From Stenotrophomonas sp046736075 (GTDB lineage: Bacteria > Pseudomonadota > Gammaproteobacteria > Xanthomonadales > Xanthomonadaceae), in assembly GCF_046736075.1 (NCBI RefSeq), contig NZ_CP177163.1:2604001-2668000 (forward strand): DNA of 64,000 nucleotides, read 5' to 3'. The position numbers and the translations under genes are program-made. The notes under the pieces are model-generated. The model made no database searches and was not told the DNA's origin. It saw only the letters and a list, made by a program, of their open reading frames with translations. Below are positions 8,502-15,742 of this stretch, one piece after another (the stretch's first letter is position 1; each line of letters opens with the position of its first letter).

Positions 8502-8521
8502 GGGGGCGGCGGGCTGAGCCT

Positions 8522-9262
8522 TCACATCGCGGGCGACGCACCATAGAAGCGGCGCAGATGCGCGGCCACCGCCGGCATTTCTTCCTCAAGCAGCGCAGGC
8601 GCGGAGAAGTGGTACTCGGTGGCGACCGCGAAGAACTCTTCCGGCGCTTCGGACGCGTAGGGGTCGATCGCGGTGTGCCGGCCCCGGTCCACCTGCGCGC
8701 AGAAGTCATCGTAGGCGCGCTGGAAATCGGCGGCCCAGTGTTTCTGCCACTCGCGCGGCAATGGCGGCGTACCGTCGATCGCGCCATCCAGCGCATCGAT
8801 CTTGTGCGCCATCTCATGCACCGCCACGCAGTAGCCGGCATGCGGGTCGGCGATGTCGGCCTGGATGTCGGCCCAGGACAGGATCAACGGCCCGCTGTCC
8901 CAGGATTCGCCGATCAGTTCGTCATCCCACTCGTGCAGCACGCCGGCCGCATCGACATGGCTGCGCTGCACCCGGAACGCATCCGGGTACACGATCAGCT
9001 GCGACCAGCCGCGCAGCCCTACCTCGCCCAGCTCCAGCAGCGGCAGGCAGCACAGCGCGGCAAGCAGCACACCGTCGCCTTCATCGAGCTGCAGGCCCGC
9101 AACCGGGCTGATGGTCTTCTCGTGCAGGAAGCGCGCACTGAGCACGCGCAGGCGTTCGCGGCGTGCCGGGTCGAGGCCACGCAGCCACGGGCCACGCTGG
9201 CAGCTCTGCTCCCACAGGGACGGATCGATCGCGCGCGGCGTGCGCCGCAGCCAACCCCACAT
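8522..9262 (-). CDS. mtfA: M90-family zinc peptidase, MtfA-like
   Basis: This 246-residue protein has the zinc-peptidase motif HEMAH at 149-153, with a downstream glutamate in EEFFAVATEYHF as third ligand. In Enterobacteriaceae MtfA binds the repressor Mlc and thereby affects the glucose PTS; in this lineage the partner is unknown. The ATG at 9260-9262 gives a length close to the family norm. It is convergent with phoQ, and the next gene upstream on the same strand is a short secreted protein. Confidence 0.85.
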   Translation of the reverse strand: MWGWLRRTPRAIDPSLWEQSCQRGPWLRGLDPARRERLRVLSARFLHEKTISPVAGLQLDEGDGVLLAALCCLPLLELGEVGLRGWSQLIVYPDAFRVQRSHVDAAGVLHEWDDELIGESWDSGPLILSWADIQADIADPHAGYCVAVHEMAHKIDALDGAIDGTPPLPREWQKHWAADFQRAYDDFCAQVDRGRHTAIDPYASEAPEEFFAVATEYHFSAPALLEEEMPAVAAHLRRFYGASPAM

Positions 9263-9270
9263 ACGTTCGA

Positions 9271-9555
9271 TCAGCGGAACATGCCCGGCAGGAAGCTGTG
9301 CCACTTCGGCGCGCGCAGGCGCGGCAACACATCGTCGTCGCCGCCACCGCCGGTGCTGCCGGTGCCGCTGGCACTGGGCTTGACCGCCGCCGGTGCGCTG
9401 GTGGTGGTGGGCGCGGAGGGCGGCGCGCGCTCGGCGTCGCTCGCGGAATAGACGCAGCCACCCCGTACCTGGCCGGCGATCGCTTCGGAAGCGTGCGCGG
9501 CCAAGGGGGCCATCAGCAGGATCAGGCAATGGGCGAACGGGCGCATCGTCAACAT
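9271..9555 (-). CDS. small secreted Ser/Thr/Gly-rich protein of unknown function
   Basis: These 94 codons begin with a signal peptide (FAHCLILLMAPLAAHASEA). The mature part is low-complexity (PPSAPTTTSAPAAVKPSAS, GTGSTGGGGDDD) and ends in a short conserved-looking tail, RLRAPKWHSFLPGMFR. A second in-frame ATG lies three codons in, at 9544-9546. The stop is 8 bp upstream of the mtfA start, so the two are probably cotranscribed. I do not recognise a family. Confidence 0.6.
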   Translation of the reverse strand: MLTMRPFAHCLILLMAPLAAHASEAIAGQVRGGCVYSASDAERAPPSAPTTTSAPAAVKPSASGTGSTGGGGDDDVLPRLRAPKWHSFLPGMFR

Positions 9556-9668
9556 CCAGAACGGGGGAACAGGTCAGTTCCCGATTCTAGCCCGATTCAG
9601 CGCCGGTATTGGAAGGCCACGGTGGGCGCTGGCGGCGGCTTTCCCGCATAATTTTGTCCAGTAATCCG

Positions 9669-10649
9669 ATGGAACCTGCCGTGGACGACCGCCAACTGCT
9701 GGCCAAACTGGGTGCCGGGCGCCTGTCCGGAGACGCCCTGGCGCGCGAACTGGGCCAGACCCGCGCCGCCATTTGGAAGCGGATTCAAGGACTTAGGGCG
9801 GCCGGCATCGCCATCGAAGGGCGTGCCGGGGACGGCTACCAGCTGCAGCAGCCGTTGGATCTGCTCGACGTCGACACGCTCCGCGCGGCGCTCCCGGCGG
9901 CGGTGCTCCCGCTGCTCGCGTCCCTCGATATCGCGTGGAGCGTGGGGTCCACCAATACCGAATTGCTGCGCTGCAGCGCGCCGCAGCGCGGCACGGCGGT
10001 GCTGCTGGCCGAGCGCCAGACCGGTGGCCGGGGCCGTCGTGGCCGGGAGTGGGCCTCGCCGCTGGCCGCGCATGTGTACCTGTCGGTGCTGCGCGGCTTT
10101 GCCGGCGGCCTGTCGCGGCTGGGCGGCCTGAGTCTGGTGGCCGGTGTGGCCGTGGCCGAAGCGCTGCGTGCGCAGGGCATCGGCGAGGTCACGTTGAAGT
10201 GGCCGAACGATCTGGTGGTCGATGGCCGCAAGTTGGGGGGCCTGCTGGTGGAAGGCGGCGGTGAGTTCGCCGGCCCGGCGCGGGCGGTGATCGGTCTGGG
10301 GGTGAATGTGCGCATGCCCGCGGAGTACGCGGCGCAGATCACCCAGCCGTGGACCGACCTGGCCACCCTCGCCGGCAGCCATGCGGTGGAGCGCAACGCA
10401 TTGGTTGCCGCGCTTCTGGCATCGCTGCTGCCGGCGCTGGAGGCATTCGATGCCGACGGCCTGGCCCCCTTCCTGCCGCGCTATGCCGCCCTGGATGGCC
10501 TGGCCGGGCGTGAGGTGCGGGTTGAGGAAGCCGGGCAGTGGATCGACGGCGTCGCCCTTGGCCTGGCCGACGATGGCGCGTTGCGCGTGCGCACCGCCGA
10601 CGGCGAACGCGTGTTCCATGCCGGCGAAGTCAGCGTGAGGGCGCAATGA
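9669..10649 (+). CDS. birA: bifunctional biotin--[acetyl-CoA carboxylase] ligase / biotin operon repressor
   Basis: This 326-residue protein has an N-terminal winged-helix domain (about 1-62: GDALARELGQTRAAIWKRIQ), so it should act as a repressor as well as a ligase. The catalytic domain shows the adenylate loop GGRGRRGREWAS, KWPNDLVVDGRKLGG and a C-terminal SH3-like part ending in VFHAGEVSVR. It charges biotin carrier protein with biotin. The stop overlaps the start of coaX (ATGA), an arrangement common in gammaproteobacteria. TAATCC lies just 2 bp before the ATG, and no ribosome-binding site is seen. Confidence 0.95.
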   Translation: MEPAVDDRQLLAKLGAGRLSGDALARELGQTRAAIWKRIQGLRAAGIAIEGRAGDGYQLQQPLDLLDVDTLRAALPAAVLPLLASLDIAWSVGSTNTELLRCSAPQRGTAVLLAERQTGGRGRRGREWASPLAAHVYLSVLRGFAGGLSRLGGLSLVAGVAVAEALRAQGIGEVTLKWPNDLVVDGRKLGGLLVEGGGEFAGPARAVIGLGVNVRMPAEYAAQITQPWTDLATLAGSHAVERNALVAALLASLLPALEAFDADGLAPFLPRYAALDGLAGREVRVEEAGQWIDGVALGLADDGALRVRTADGERVFHAGEVSVRAQ

Positions 10650-11377
10650 GCGACTGGCTGTTCGACCTGGGCAATTCGCGTTTCAAGTTCGCGCCGCTGC
10701 AGGGCGCGCGTGCCGGCGATGTACAGGCGTGGCCGCACGGTGCCGAGGCCATGCCGGCCGATGCGCTGCAGGCACTGCCGCAGGGCGATGTCGCCTATGT
10801 GGCCAGTGTTGCCGCAGCGGCACTGACCCGCAGCATGCTGGAGATACTGCAGGCCCGCTTCAGCGAGGTGCGCGTGGCGCGCACCGAGGCGCAATGCGCC
10901 GGCGTGCGCATCGCCTATGGCGATCCGGCGAAGTTCGGCGTGGATCGCTTCCTCGCGCTGCTGGCCGTGGCCGAGCGCCGTGAGGCAGTGGTGGTTGCGG
11001 GCGTCGGCACTGCGTTGACGATCGACCTGCTCGACGCCGATGGCCTGCATCACGGCGGGCGCATCGCGGCGTCGCCCACCACGATGCGCGAAGCGCTGCA
11101 CGCGCGCGCGGTGCAGTTGCCCGCCAGCGGTGGCGCGTATCACGAGTTTGCCAACGATACCGCCGACGCACTGGCCTCCGGCTGCGATGGTGCGGCGGTG
11201 GCGCTGATCGAACGCAGCCGCACCGAGGCGGCCGCCGTGCTCGGCCGGCTGCCCGCGCTGCTGGTGCATGGCGGTGGCGCACCGGCGCTGATGCCATTGC
11301 TGGGCGATGCGCAGTTCCAGCCGGCGCTGGTGCTCGACGGCCTGGCCCGCTGGGCTGTGCACCACGCGGCACGCTGA
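10646..11377 (+). CDS. coaX: type III pantothenate kinase
   Basis: This 243-residue ASKHA-fold kinase phosphorylates pantothenate, the first step of coenzyme A synthesis. Visible signatures are the phosphate-binding N-terminus FDLGNSRFKFA, the DPAKFGVDRFLALLA segment around the pantothenate site, and GVGTALTIDLLD. Type III enzymes need a monovalent cation and are not inhibited by CoA. It overlaps birA by 4 bp, so the two cofactor genes are coupled. Confidence 0.95.
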   Translation: MSDWLFDLGNSRFKFAPLQGARAGDVQAWPHGAEAMPADALQALPQGDVAYVASVAAAALTRSMLEILQARFSEVRVARTEAQCAGVRIAYGDPAKFGVDRFLALLAVAERREAVVVAGVGTALTIDLLDADGLHHGGRIAASPTTMREALHARAVQLPASGGAYHEFANDTADALASGCDGAAVALIERSRTEAAAVLGRLPALLVHGGGAPALMPLLGDAQFQPALVLDGLARWAVHHAAR

Positions 11378-11413
11378 CCTGCCGGAGCTGCGCGCAACGC
11401 CTGCGCTTGGCCC

Positions 11414-11419
11414 TAGAAT
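11414..11419 (+). promoter_or_regulatory. -10 element (TAGAAT) six bases before the SPOR gene start
   Basis: TAGAAT ends only 6 nt before the ATG at 11426, so transcription would start at or within the first codon. With no Shine-Dalgarno site in between, this is another candidate leaderless start. No clear -35 is visible. Confidence 0.45.
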
Positions 11420-11425
11420 CCCTGC

Positions 11426-12232
11426 ATGCTTACCCGTGCCCTGATCGTCGTCCTGGTCATCCTCAATCTGGGTGTCGCGCTGTGGTGGATGCTGCGCGGC
11501 GAACCCGCTGCCGCGCCGCCTGCGGCACCCATCGGTGTGGCCCAGCTCCAACTGCTGCCCGGCGATGCAGTGACCCCGGTGGCGGCGACCGCCGCCCCGG
11601 AGGCCGCGGCCCCCGCATTGGCCGATGTCACCCCGGCGCCCGAACCTGCGCCTGCGCCTGCAGCGCCCGCGGCGCCTACGCCCCCGACGACGCCGACGCC
11701 CAAGGCAGCGGTGGCCGCCGTGCCTGCGCCGGTCGCCAGTACGCCGCCGCCGCCCGCCGCGGCCGGGCCAGCCCAGTGCCTCAGCTTGGGACCGTTCGCC
11801 GACCGCGCCGCCGCGCAGGCTGCGCAGGCCAAGGCCGGCGGGGCATTGCGTGGCGCACGCCTGCGCGAAGTCGCCGATGCCGGCGCCACGCGCTACCGGG
11901 TGCTGCTGCCGTCGGCGCCGAGCCGTGAGGAGGCCCAGGCCACGGTCAAGCGCATCGTCGCGGCCGGACTGAGCGATTACTACATCATCGGCCAGGGGGA
12001 GGAAGCCAACGCCATCGCCCTGGGCCAGTACCGCAACCGCGAAGGGGCCGAACGGCGCATGGCCGCCCTCAGCGCGGCCGGTTTCAACGCCCGCCTGGTG
12101 CCCAGTGGGGGCGATGGCAGCGCGCAGTGGTGGGTGGATGCGACCCTGGCCACCCCGGCCGACGCCGCCAGCGCGCGTCAACGCAGCGGCGCGGCCCAGC
12201 AACGCTCGCTGGACTGCGCGCGGGTGCGCTAG
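11426..12232 (+). CDS. SPOR-domain membrane protein
   Basis: This 268-residue protein has a single N-terminal transmembrane helix (LTRALIVVLVILNLGVALWWML), a long Pro/Ala-rich linker (about 25-115) and a C-terminal SPOR-type region (about 118-240: CLSLGPFADRAAAQAAQAK, then IALGQYRNREGAERRMAAL). SPOR domains bind denuded glycan strands at division septa, so a role at the cell wall is likely. Its TAG stop at 12230-12232 is also the start of a probable -10 box for the tRNA gene behind it. Confidence 0.8.
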   Translation: MLTRALIVVLVILNLGVALWWMLRGEPAAAPPAAPIGVAQLQLLPGDAVTPVAATAAPEAAAPALADVTPAPEPAPAPAAPAAPTPPTTPTPKAAVAAVPAPVASTPPPPAAAGPAQCLSLGPFADRAAAQAAQAKAGGALRGARLREVADAGATRYRVLLPSAPSREEAQATVKRIVAAGLSDYYIIGQGEEANAIALGQYRNREGAERRMAALSAAGFNARLVPSGGDGSAQWWVDATLATPADAASARQRSGAAQQRSLDCARVR

Positions 12233-12235
12233 AAT
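12230..12235 (+). promoter_or_regulatory. candidate -10 box of tRNA-Thr overlapping the SPOR gene stop
   Basis: TAGAAT lies 13 bp before the tRNA 5' end. Its first three bases are the stop codon of the SPOR gene. The -35 position lies inside that gene and is weak. Confidence 0.4.
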
Positions 12236-12248
12236 CGCCACGCGTCAT

Positions 12249-12324
12249 GCCGCTTTAGCTCAGTTGGTAGAGCAACTGTCTTGTAAACAGTAGGTCATCC
12301 GTTCGATTCGGATAAGCGGCACCA
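12249..12324 (+). tRNA. tRNA-Thr (anticodon TGT), CCA encoded
   Basis: The acceptor arm GCCGCTT pairs with AAGCGGC (12314-12320). The D-arm GCTCAGTTGGTAGAGC, the anticodon arm ACTGT-CTTGTAA-ACAGT with anticodon TGT, and the T-arm with loop TTCGATT are all intact, and the 3' CCA is genomically encoded. The 76-nt cloverleaf is complete. It borders an accessory patch. Confidence 0.96.
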
Positions 12325-12325
12325 T

Positions 12326-12340
12326 CCCCGGTCAACGGGG
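12326..12340 (+). terminator. weak stem-loop right behind tRNA-Thr
   Basis: CCCCG (12326-12330) pairs with CGGGG (12336-12340) across GTCAA, directly after the CCA end. There is no T-run, so it may act only as a processing signal or weak terminator. Confidence 0.4.
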
Positions 12341-12862
12341 TCACTCAGACGTCTGCTCTCACTTTCCCGGACACGTCGCCGCCTGATGCCGATAGGTCTT
12401 CGGCCGATTGTGACAAGCGCTGGTGACATCCTGCACACGCTCCCGCAGCTACACCGCACTGCGATGGCCGCAGATTGCTGTCCTCAGGAAGAAGAATCAG
12501 CCCGCTTCCTCATTCGTCAGTGCGGAGGATGCAAGGACACTTCCTTGCAACGCCTTGTGTCGTATTTCGCATGTATGACCCTCCTGCGATGCGGTGAAGG
12601 GAGTTACGCGCGAACACCACTTGCCCAAGCGTTTCCTAGGTTCTCCCCGGCGTCATGTGATGTCCGTTGCGCAATCAAACAAGAAGGCCGCTTGACACGG
12701 GAGTTGGGAGGTGCTGCTCTCGGCTCGTCCCTGCAGCACTTGGCGCGCCAACGACGTTGGCCTGCGAAACAAATCTGCGCGAAATAGGGCGCTGCAAGGA
12801 ATCGCCGGAAATTCCCGGCACCCGAGGCGCAGGGATCTGCGTCACTACTTAGGAGTGAGGCG
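12341..12862 (+). other. 522-bp stretch without a supported gene, ahead of the peptide cluster
   Basis: The sequence is visibly less GC-rich than the flanks and rich in Cys/Arg codons in every frame. The one long frame (12386-12787) has no ribosome-binding site, no domain and no compositional bias of a real gene. TTGACA at 12692-12697 is a possible -35 with a poor -10 (TGCTCT) 17 bp on. It may be the regulatory region of the small peptides downstream. Confidence 0.5.
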
Positions 12863-13009
12863 ATGCACGCTTTGACGGAAGCAGAAGTACAGAGTGTTTC
12901 TGGCGGCATGAGTACGACCACAAAGGTCATCATCGGAGGCGCACTCGTGGCTTCCCCGGCGATCGGTGCGATGCTGGTCTTTGCATACTACGCCAACAAT
13001 CAATGCTGA
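12863..13009 (+). CDS. double-glycine leader peptide, class II bacteriocin-like (peptide 1)
   Basis: These 48 codons have a good ribosome-binding site (AGGAGTGAGGCG just before the ATG). The first 15 residues, MHALTEAEVQSVSGG, are a textbook double-glycine leader of the kind cut by C39-peptidase ABC transporters. The predicted mature peptide has 33 residues: a polar start, a hydrophobic glycine/alanine-rich helix with an SxxxG motif (SPAIG), and the end FAYYANNQC with one cysteine. No transporter gene lies nearby, so export would rely on machinery elsewhere. It could act as an antimicrobial or a signal; the sequence does not decide. Confidence 0.75.
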   Translation: MHALTEAEVQSVSGGMSTTTKVIIGGALVASPAIGAMLVFAYYANNQC

Positions 13010-13036
13010 TAGGAAAATCACAGCCAACTAAGAGGC

Positions 13037-13201
13037 ATGACCATGAACAACGGAATTGTAGAGCTCAACATCAATGAAGTTCAGCAGGTTTCAGGTGGCA
13101 ATCTGGTGCTTCTTGGCACCATCGGTGCGGTACTGGCATTTGCATACCAGGCGGGCAAGGACATGGCGGCGCGCGATGCGCTCCAGTGCCCTGCACGCTG
13201 A
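13037..13201 (+). CDS. double-glycine leader peptide, class II bacteriocin-like (peptide 2)
   Basis: These 54 codons lie 27 bp after peptide 1, with AAGAGG ahead of ATG 13037; a second ATG at 13043 would remove two residues. The leader ends in LNINEVQQVSGG, matching the L-x3-E-V-x2-V-S-G-G pattern. The mature part is again 33 residues: a hydrophobic glycine-containing helix (NLVLLGTIGAVLAFAYQ), then a charged tail GKDMAARD and CPAR. Both peptides carry FAY and a single cysteine near the end, which suggests a related pair such as a two-peptide bacteriocin. The tail also resembles that of the next gene product. Confidence 0.75.
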   Translation: MTMNNGIVELNINEVQQVSGGNLVLLGTIGAVLAFAYQAGKDMAARDALQCPAR

Positions 13202-13282
13202 GTCGTGCATCTGCAATGACGGGTCAGCGCCCGACTCCGGGCGCTGGCACTGGACCTGCTGACGCATAAGGATGGAGAAATC

Positions 13283-13591
13283 ATGAGCGACGCGAACTCG
13301 TTATCTGCAGCAGAGAAAACACGCCGCAATCTGGCGATGCTTGGCGTCGCGATATTCTCGATCATGGGCATCTCCATGAGTGGGCTGTACTTCGTCGGAG
13401 CCTTCCTCTGCGTGGCATTTGCTGCGCTCCGCGGACCGAAAGCCATCTTCATGCATGCAGTGCTGTGCCTTGGAATTCTCGTGATGATTGGCGCTTATCA
13501 CGTCGGAAAAGATCTGGCCCAGAGAGATAACGCAGCCCAGCTTGCCATTGGTTGCCCCGCCAATCTGCAGCCTTCTCCAGGCGGTCGGTAG
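13283..13591 (+). CDS. small membrane protein of the peptide cluster, possible immunity protein
   Basis: This 102-residue protein has two to three transmembrane segments (about 17-50 and 56-73) and a polar C-terminal tail. AAGGATGGAG precedes the ATG. Small multi-span proteins next to class II bacteriocin genes are often immunity proteins. Its third hydrophobic segment and tail (GAYHVGKDLAQRD, then CPAN) match the end of peptide 2 (FAYQAGKDMAARD, then CPAR), so the two share ancestry. I recognise no named family. Its role is inferred from position only. Confidence 0.65.
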   Translation: MSDANSLSAAEKTRRNLAMLGVAIFSIMGISMSGLYFVGAFLCVAFAALRGPKAIFMHAVLCLGILVMIGAYHVGKDLAQRDNAAQLAIGCPANLQPSPGGR

Positions 13592-13962
13592 AGAGAAATC
13601 GCGGTGATCGCGATGCAGATCGGGCCCTTGACCGCTACACACGGGGCCCAACGGCCAACTGCTGCGCGCGCCGGTGTCTGATCTGGTCGCCACTCGTCTG
13701 GTTGAGCCCGGTCAGACGTGCCATCGGCGCCGCCAGCGCGGGTGACCTGGGGAAAATGGACAGACCCCAGCTGCATCCACACAGGGACTGATCCAGCCGC
13801 TGTGGATGCGGCGAGTTAACGGTTGATTCATATTGGGCGAAACGAGTCCCGCTCCATCCGGGGGATCCTGGCTGGCGATCCATCGCGTCGACTGCTGCAG
13901 CGCCGCGAGTCCCGCGCCGCCGTGCTGGCTAGACTGTGCTTCTTTGCAATGGAGCAGCAGCG
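13592..13962 (+). other. 371-bp intergenic region with two adjacent hairpins, ahead of arginase
   Basis: No gene is supported. CTGGGG/CCCCAG (13747-13752, 13765-13770) and GCATCCACA/TGTGGATGC (13773-13781, 13801-13809) form two neighbouring stem-loops. GGGCCC also recurs across a short loop near 13620-13650. TAGACT at 13929-13934 is a plausible -10 box for arginase, 28 bp before its ATG. Confidence 0.5.
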
Positions 13963-14883
13963 ATGGCGATGTATCCCCCGGTTTCCCTGATCGGCGTTCC
14001 CACCGACATCGGAGCAGGTCATCGTGGCGCCGGCCTGGGGCCGGACGCGCTGCGCATTGCCGGCCTCGGCGATGCCTTGGCCGCACGCGGCGTGGATGTG
14101 CGCGACATCGGCAACCTGGATGGCCCGCGCAACCCGTGGACCGCACCGGTGCACGGCTACCGCCACCTGGATGAAGTGGTGGCGTGGAACCGCGCGCTGA
14201 TGGACGCCACCTACGCCGAACTGCAGGCCGGCCGCATGCCGATCATGCTCGGCGGCGACCATTGCCTGGGCATCGGCTCGATCACGGCGGTGGCGCGCTG
14301 GTGCCGCGAACAGGGCAAGACCCTGCGCGTGCTGTGGCTGGATGCGCACTCGGATTTCAATACCAGCGATGTCACTCCCTCCGGCAACGTGCACGGCATG
14401 CCGGTGGCCTGCCTGTGCGGGCTGGGCCCGGATGCGCTGACCCGGCTCGGCGGCGACGCCCCGGCGATCCGGCCGCAGCAGGTGCATCAGATCGGCATCC
14501 GCTCGGTGGACCAGGACGAGAAGCGCCTGATCAAGCAGCACCAGGTGGATGTGTATGACATGCGCTACATCGACGAGGCGGGCATGAAGCGCACGATGGA
14601 AGCGGCGCTGCAGGGGATCGACGACAACACCCATCTGCACGTCAGCTTCGATGTGGACTTCCTCGACCCGAGCATCGCACCGGGCGTGGGCACCACCGTC
14701 CCGGGTGGTGTGAACTACCGTGAAGCGCAGCTGGTGATGGAAATGATCGCCGACACCGGACGCATGGGGTCGCTGGACATCGTGGAGCTCAATCCGCTGC
14801 TGGACAACCGCAACACCACCGCAGAACTGGCGGTGGACCTGGTGGAAAGCCTGTTCGGCAAATCGACGCTGATGCGCGATTGA
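13963..14883 (+). CDS. rocF: arginase
   Basis: This 306-residue ureohydrolase converts arginine to ornithine and urea with a dinuclear manganese centre. The metal ligands are all visible: H100 in GGDHCLG, D127, H129 and D131 in WLDAHSDFN, and D230 and D232 in SFDVDFLDP. VHGMPVA and the GVGTTVPGG loop favour arginase over agmatinase. GGAG lies 9 bp before the ATG at 13963; a second ATG follows two codons later. It is transcribed alone. Confidence 0.93.
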   Translation: MAMYPPVSLIGVPTDIGAGHRGAGLGPDALRIAGLGDALAARGVDVRDIGNLDGPRNPWTAPVHGYRHLDEVVAWNRALMDATYAELQAGRMPIMLGGDHCLGIGSITAVARWCREQGKTLRVLWLDAHSDFNTSDVTPSGNVHGMPVACLCGLGPDALTRLGGDAPAIRPQQVHQIGIRSVDQDEKRLIKQHQVDVYDMRYIDEAGMKRTMEAALQGIDDNTHLHVSFDVDFLDPSIAPGVGTTVPGGVNYREAQLVMEMIADTGRMGSLDIVELNPLLDNRNTTAELAVDLVESLFGKSTLMRD

Positions 14884-15086
14884 TGCTGCGGTGGCGCGCC
14901 TTTCCGGCGCGTGGCTGAATGGTGGTGGGGCGCGTTCACATTCGCTGCACGCCTTTGCCGCCAGATTGCACTTCACGCGGCGGCAGTGTCGATTCGGCCC
15001 CCGCCCCGCGATCGGGAAGAGGAGCATCGCTCGTCTGACAGGTGGACCGGATACCGGTGTTGAAGTTGATCAAACAGGAGAACCCC

Positions 15087-15224
15087 ATGAAGCGTGTTAT
15101 TGCACTGATGCTGTTGTCGATGTTCTCGGTGGCGATGCTGGCCGGCTGCAACACCGTTGCCGGTGCCGGCAAGGATGTACAGAAGGCGGGCGAAACGGTG
15201 GAAGACGCTGCCAAGGGCAACTGA
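15087..15224 (+). CDS. entericidin-like small lipoprotein
   Basis: This 45-residue protein has a lipoprotein signal peptide with lipobox LAGC (C20) and the short mature sequence NTVAGAGKDVQKAGETVEDAA typical of EcnA/EcnB entericidins. AGGAG lies 7 bp before the ATG. Entericidins are stress-related outer-membrane lipoproteins linked to stationary-phase lysis. A strong terminator follows, so it is monocistronic. Confidence 0.88.
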   Translation: MKRVIALMLLSMFSVAMLAGCNTVAGAGKDVQKAGETVEDAAKGN

Positions 15225-15244
15225 TCTCCGGATCGGACACCCAG

Positions 15245-15272
15245 AAAAAGGCCGGGATTTCCCGGCCTTTTT
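15245..15272. terminator. terminator behind the entericidin-like gene
   Basis: GGCCGGG (15250-15256) and CCCGGCC (15261-15267) form a perfect 7-bp stem with loop ATTT, flanked by AAAAA on the left and TTTTT on the right. It can work in both directions. Confidence 0.9.
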
Positions 15273-15434
15273 CGTTGTGTGCGGATTGTTGCGAACGGTG
15301 TCGCCGCCGCGTCCGGTAGTGAACCATTCAAGCTCGTGAGCATCTGTTTCATCGCTGCTTGACCGCCACCGAACGCGAACCTGCGCATTCTGTGTGTGCG
15401 GCGACGGTGCCGTTGCAAACAAGGATGCGAACCC

Positions 15435-15656
15435 ATGAACAAAGACATCATTTCCGGCAAGTGGACGCAGCTCAAGGGCAAGGCGCAGGCCAAGTGGGGC
15501 GACCTGACCGATGACGACTTCAAGGTGGCCGAGGGCAATGCCGAGTACCTGGCAGGCCGTCTGCAGGAACGCTATGGCTGGGCGCGCGACCGCGCCGAAA
15601 CCGAAGTGCGCGACTTCGAGAAGGCCATGCGCAAGGACTATCCGGATTTCCACTGA
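15435..15656 (+). CDS. CsbD family stress protein
   Basis: This 73-residue, highly charged cytoplasmic protein carries the CsbD pattern: MNKDIISGKWTQLKGKAQAK, then WGDLTDDDFKVAEGN and a C-terminal GWARDRAETEVRDF. CsbD proteins are general-stress proteins of unknown biochemistry. It stands alone, downstream of the entericidin-like gene, with a bidirectional terminator behind it. Confidence 0.9.
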   Translation: MNKDIISGKWTQLKGKAQAKWGDLTDDDFKVAEGNAEYLAGRLQERYGWARDRAETEVRDFEKAMRKDYPDFH

Positions 15657-15707
15657 CGCGGTACGCCGCATGCAGTGAGGCGGCAGGGCCGCCAGGGTAT
15701 GAAACCA

Positions 15708-15737
15708 GGCGGGCCGCATTGCGCGGCCCGCCTTTGT
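15708..15737. terminator. bidirectional terminator between the csbD-like gene and the convergent gene
   Basis: GGCGGGCCGC (15708-15717) pairs perfectly with GCGGCCCGCC (15723-15732) across ATTGC, followed by TTTGTTGT. It sits between two convergent genes. Confidence 0.75.
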
Positions 15738-15742
15738 TGTGC

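Noticed and set aside
12386..12787. 133-codon open frame between tRNA-Thr and the peptide cluster
   Set aside because: No ribosome-binding site, Cys/Arg-rich composition typical of random frames in GC-rich DNA, and no recognisable domain.
13074..13262. 62-codon frame overlapping peptide 2
   Set aside because: It is out of frame with the double-glycine peptide, has no ribosome-binding site, and its translation is Arg/Ser/Trp noise.
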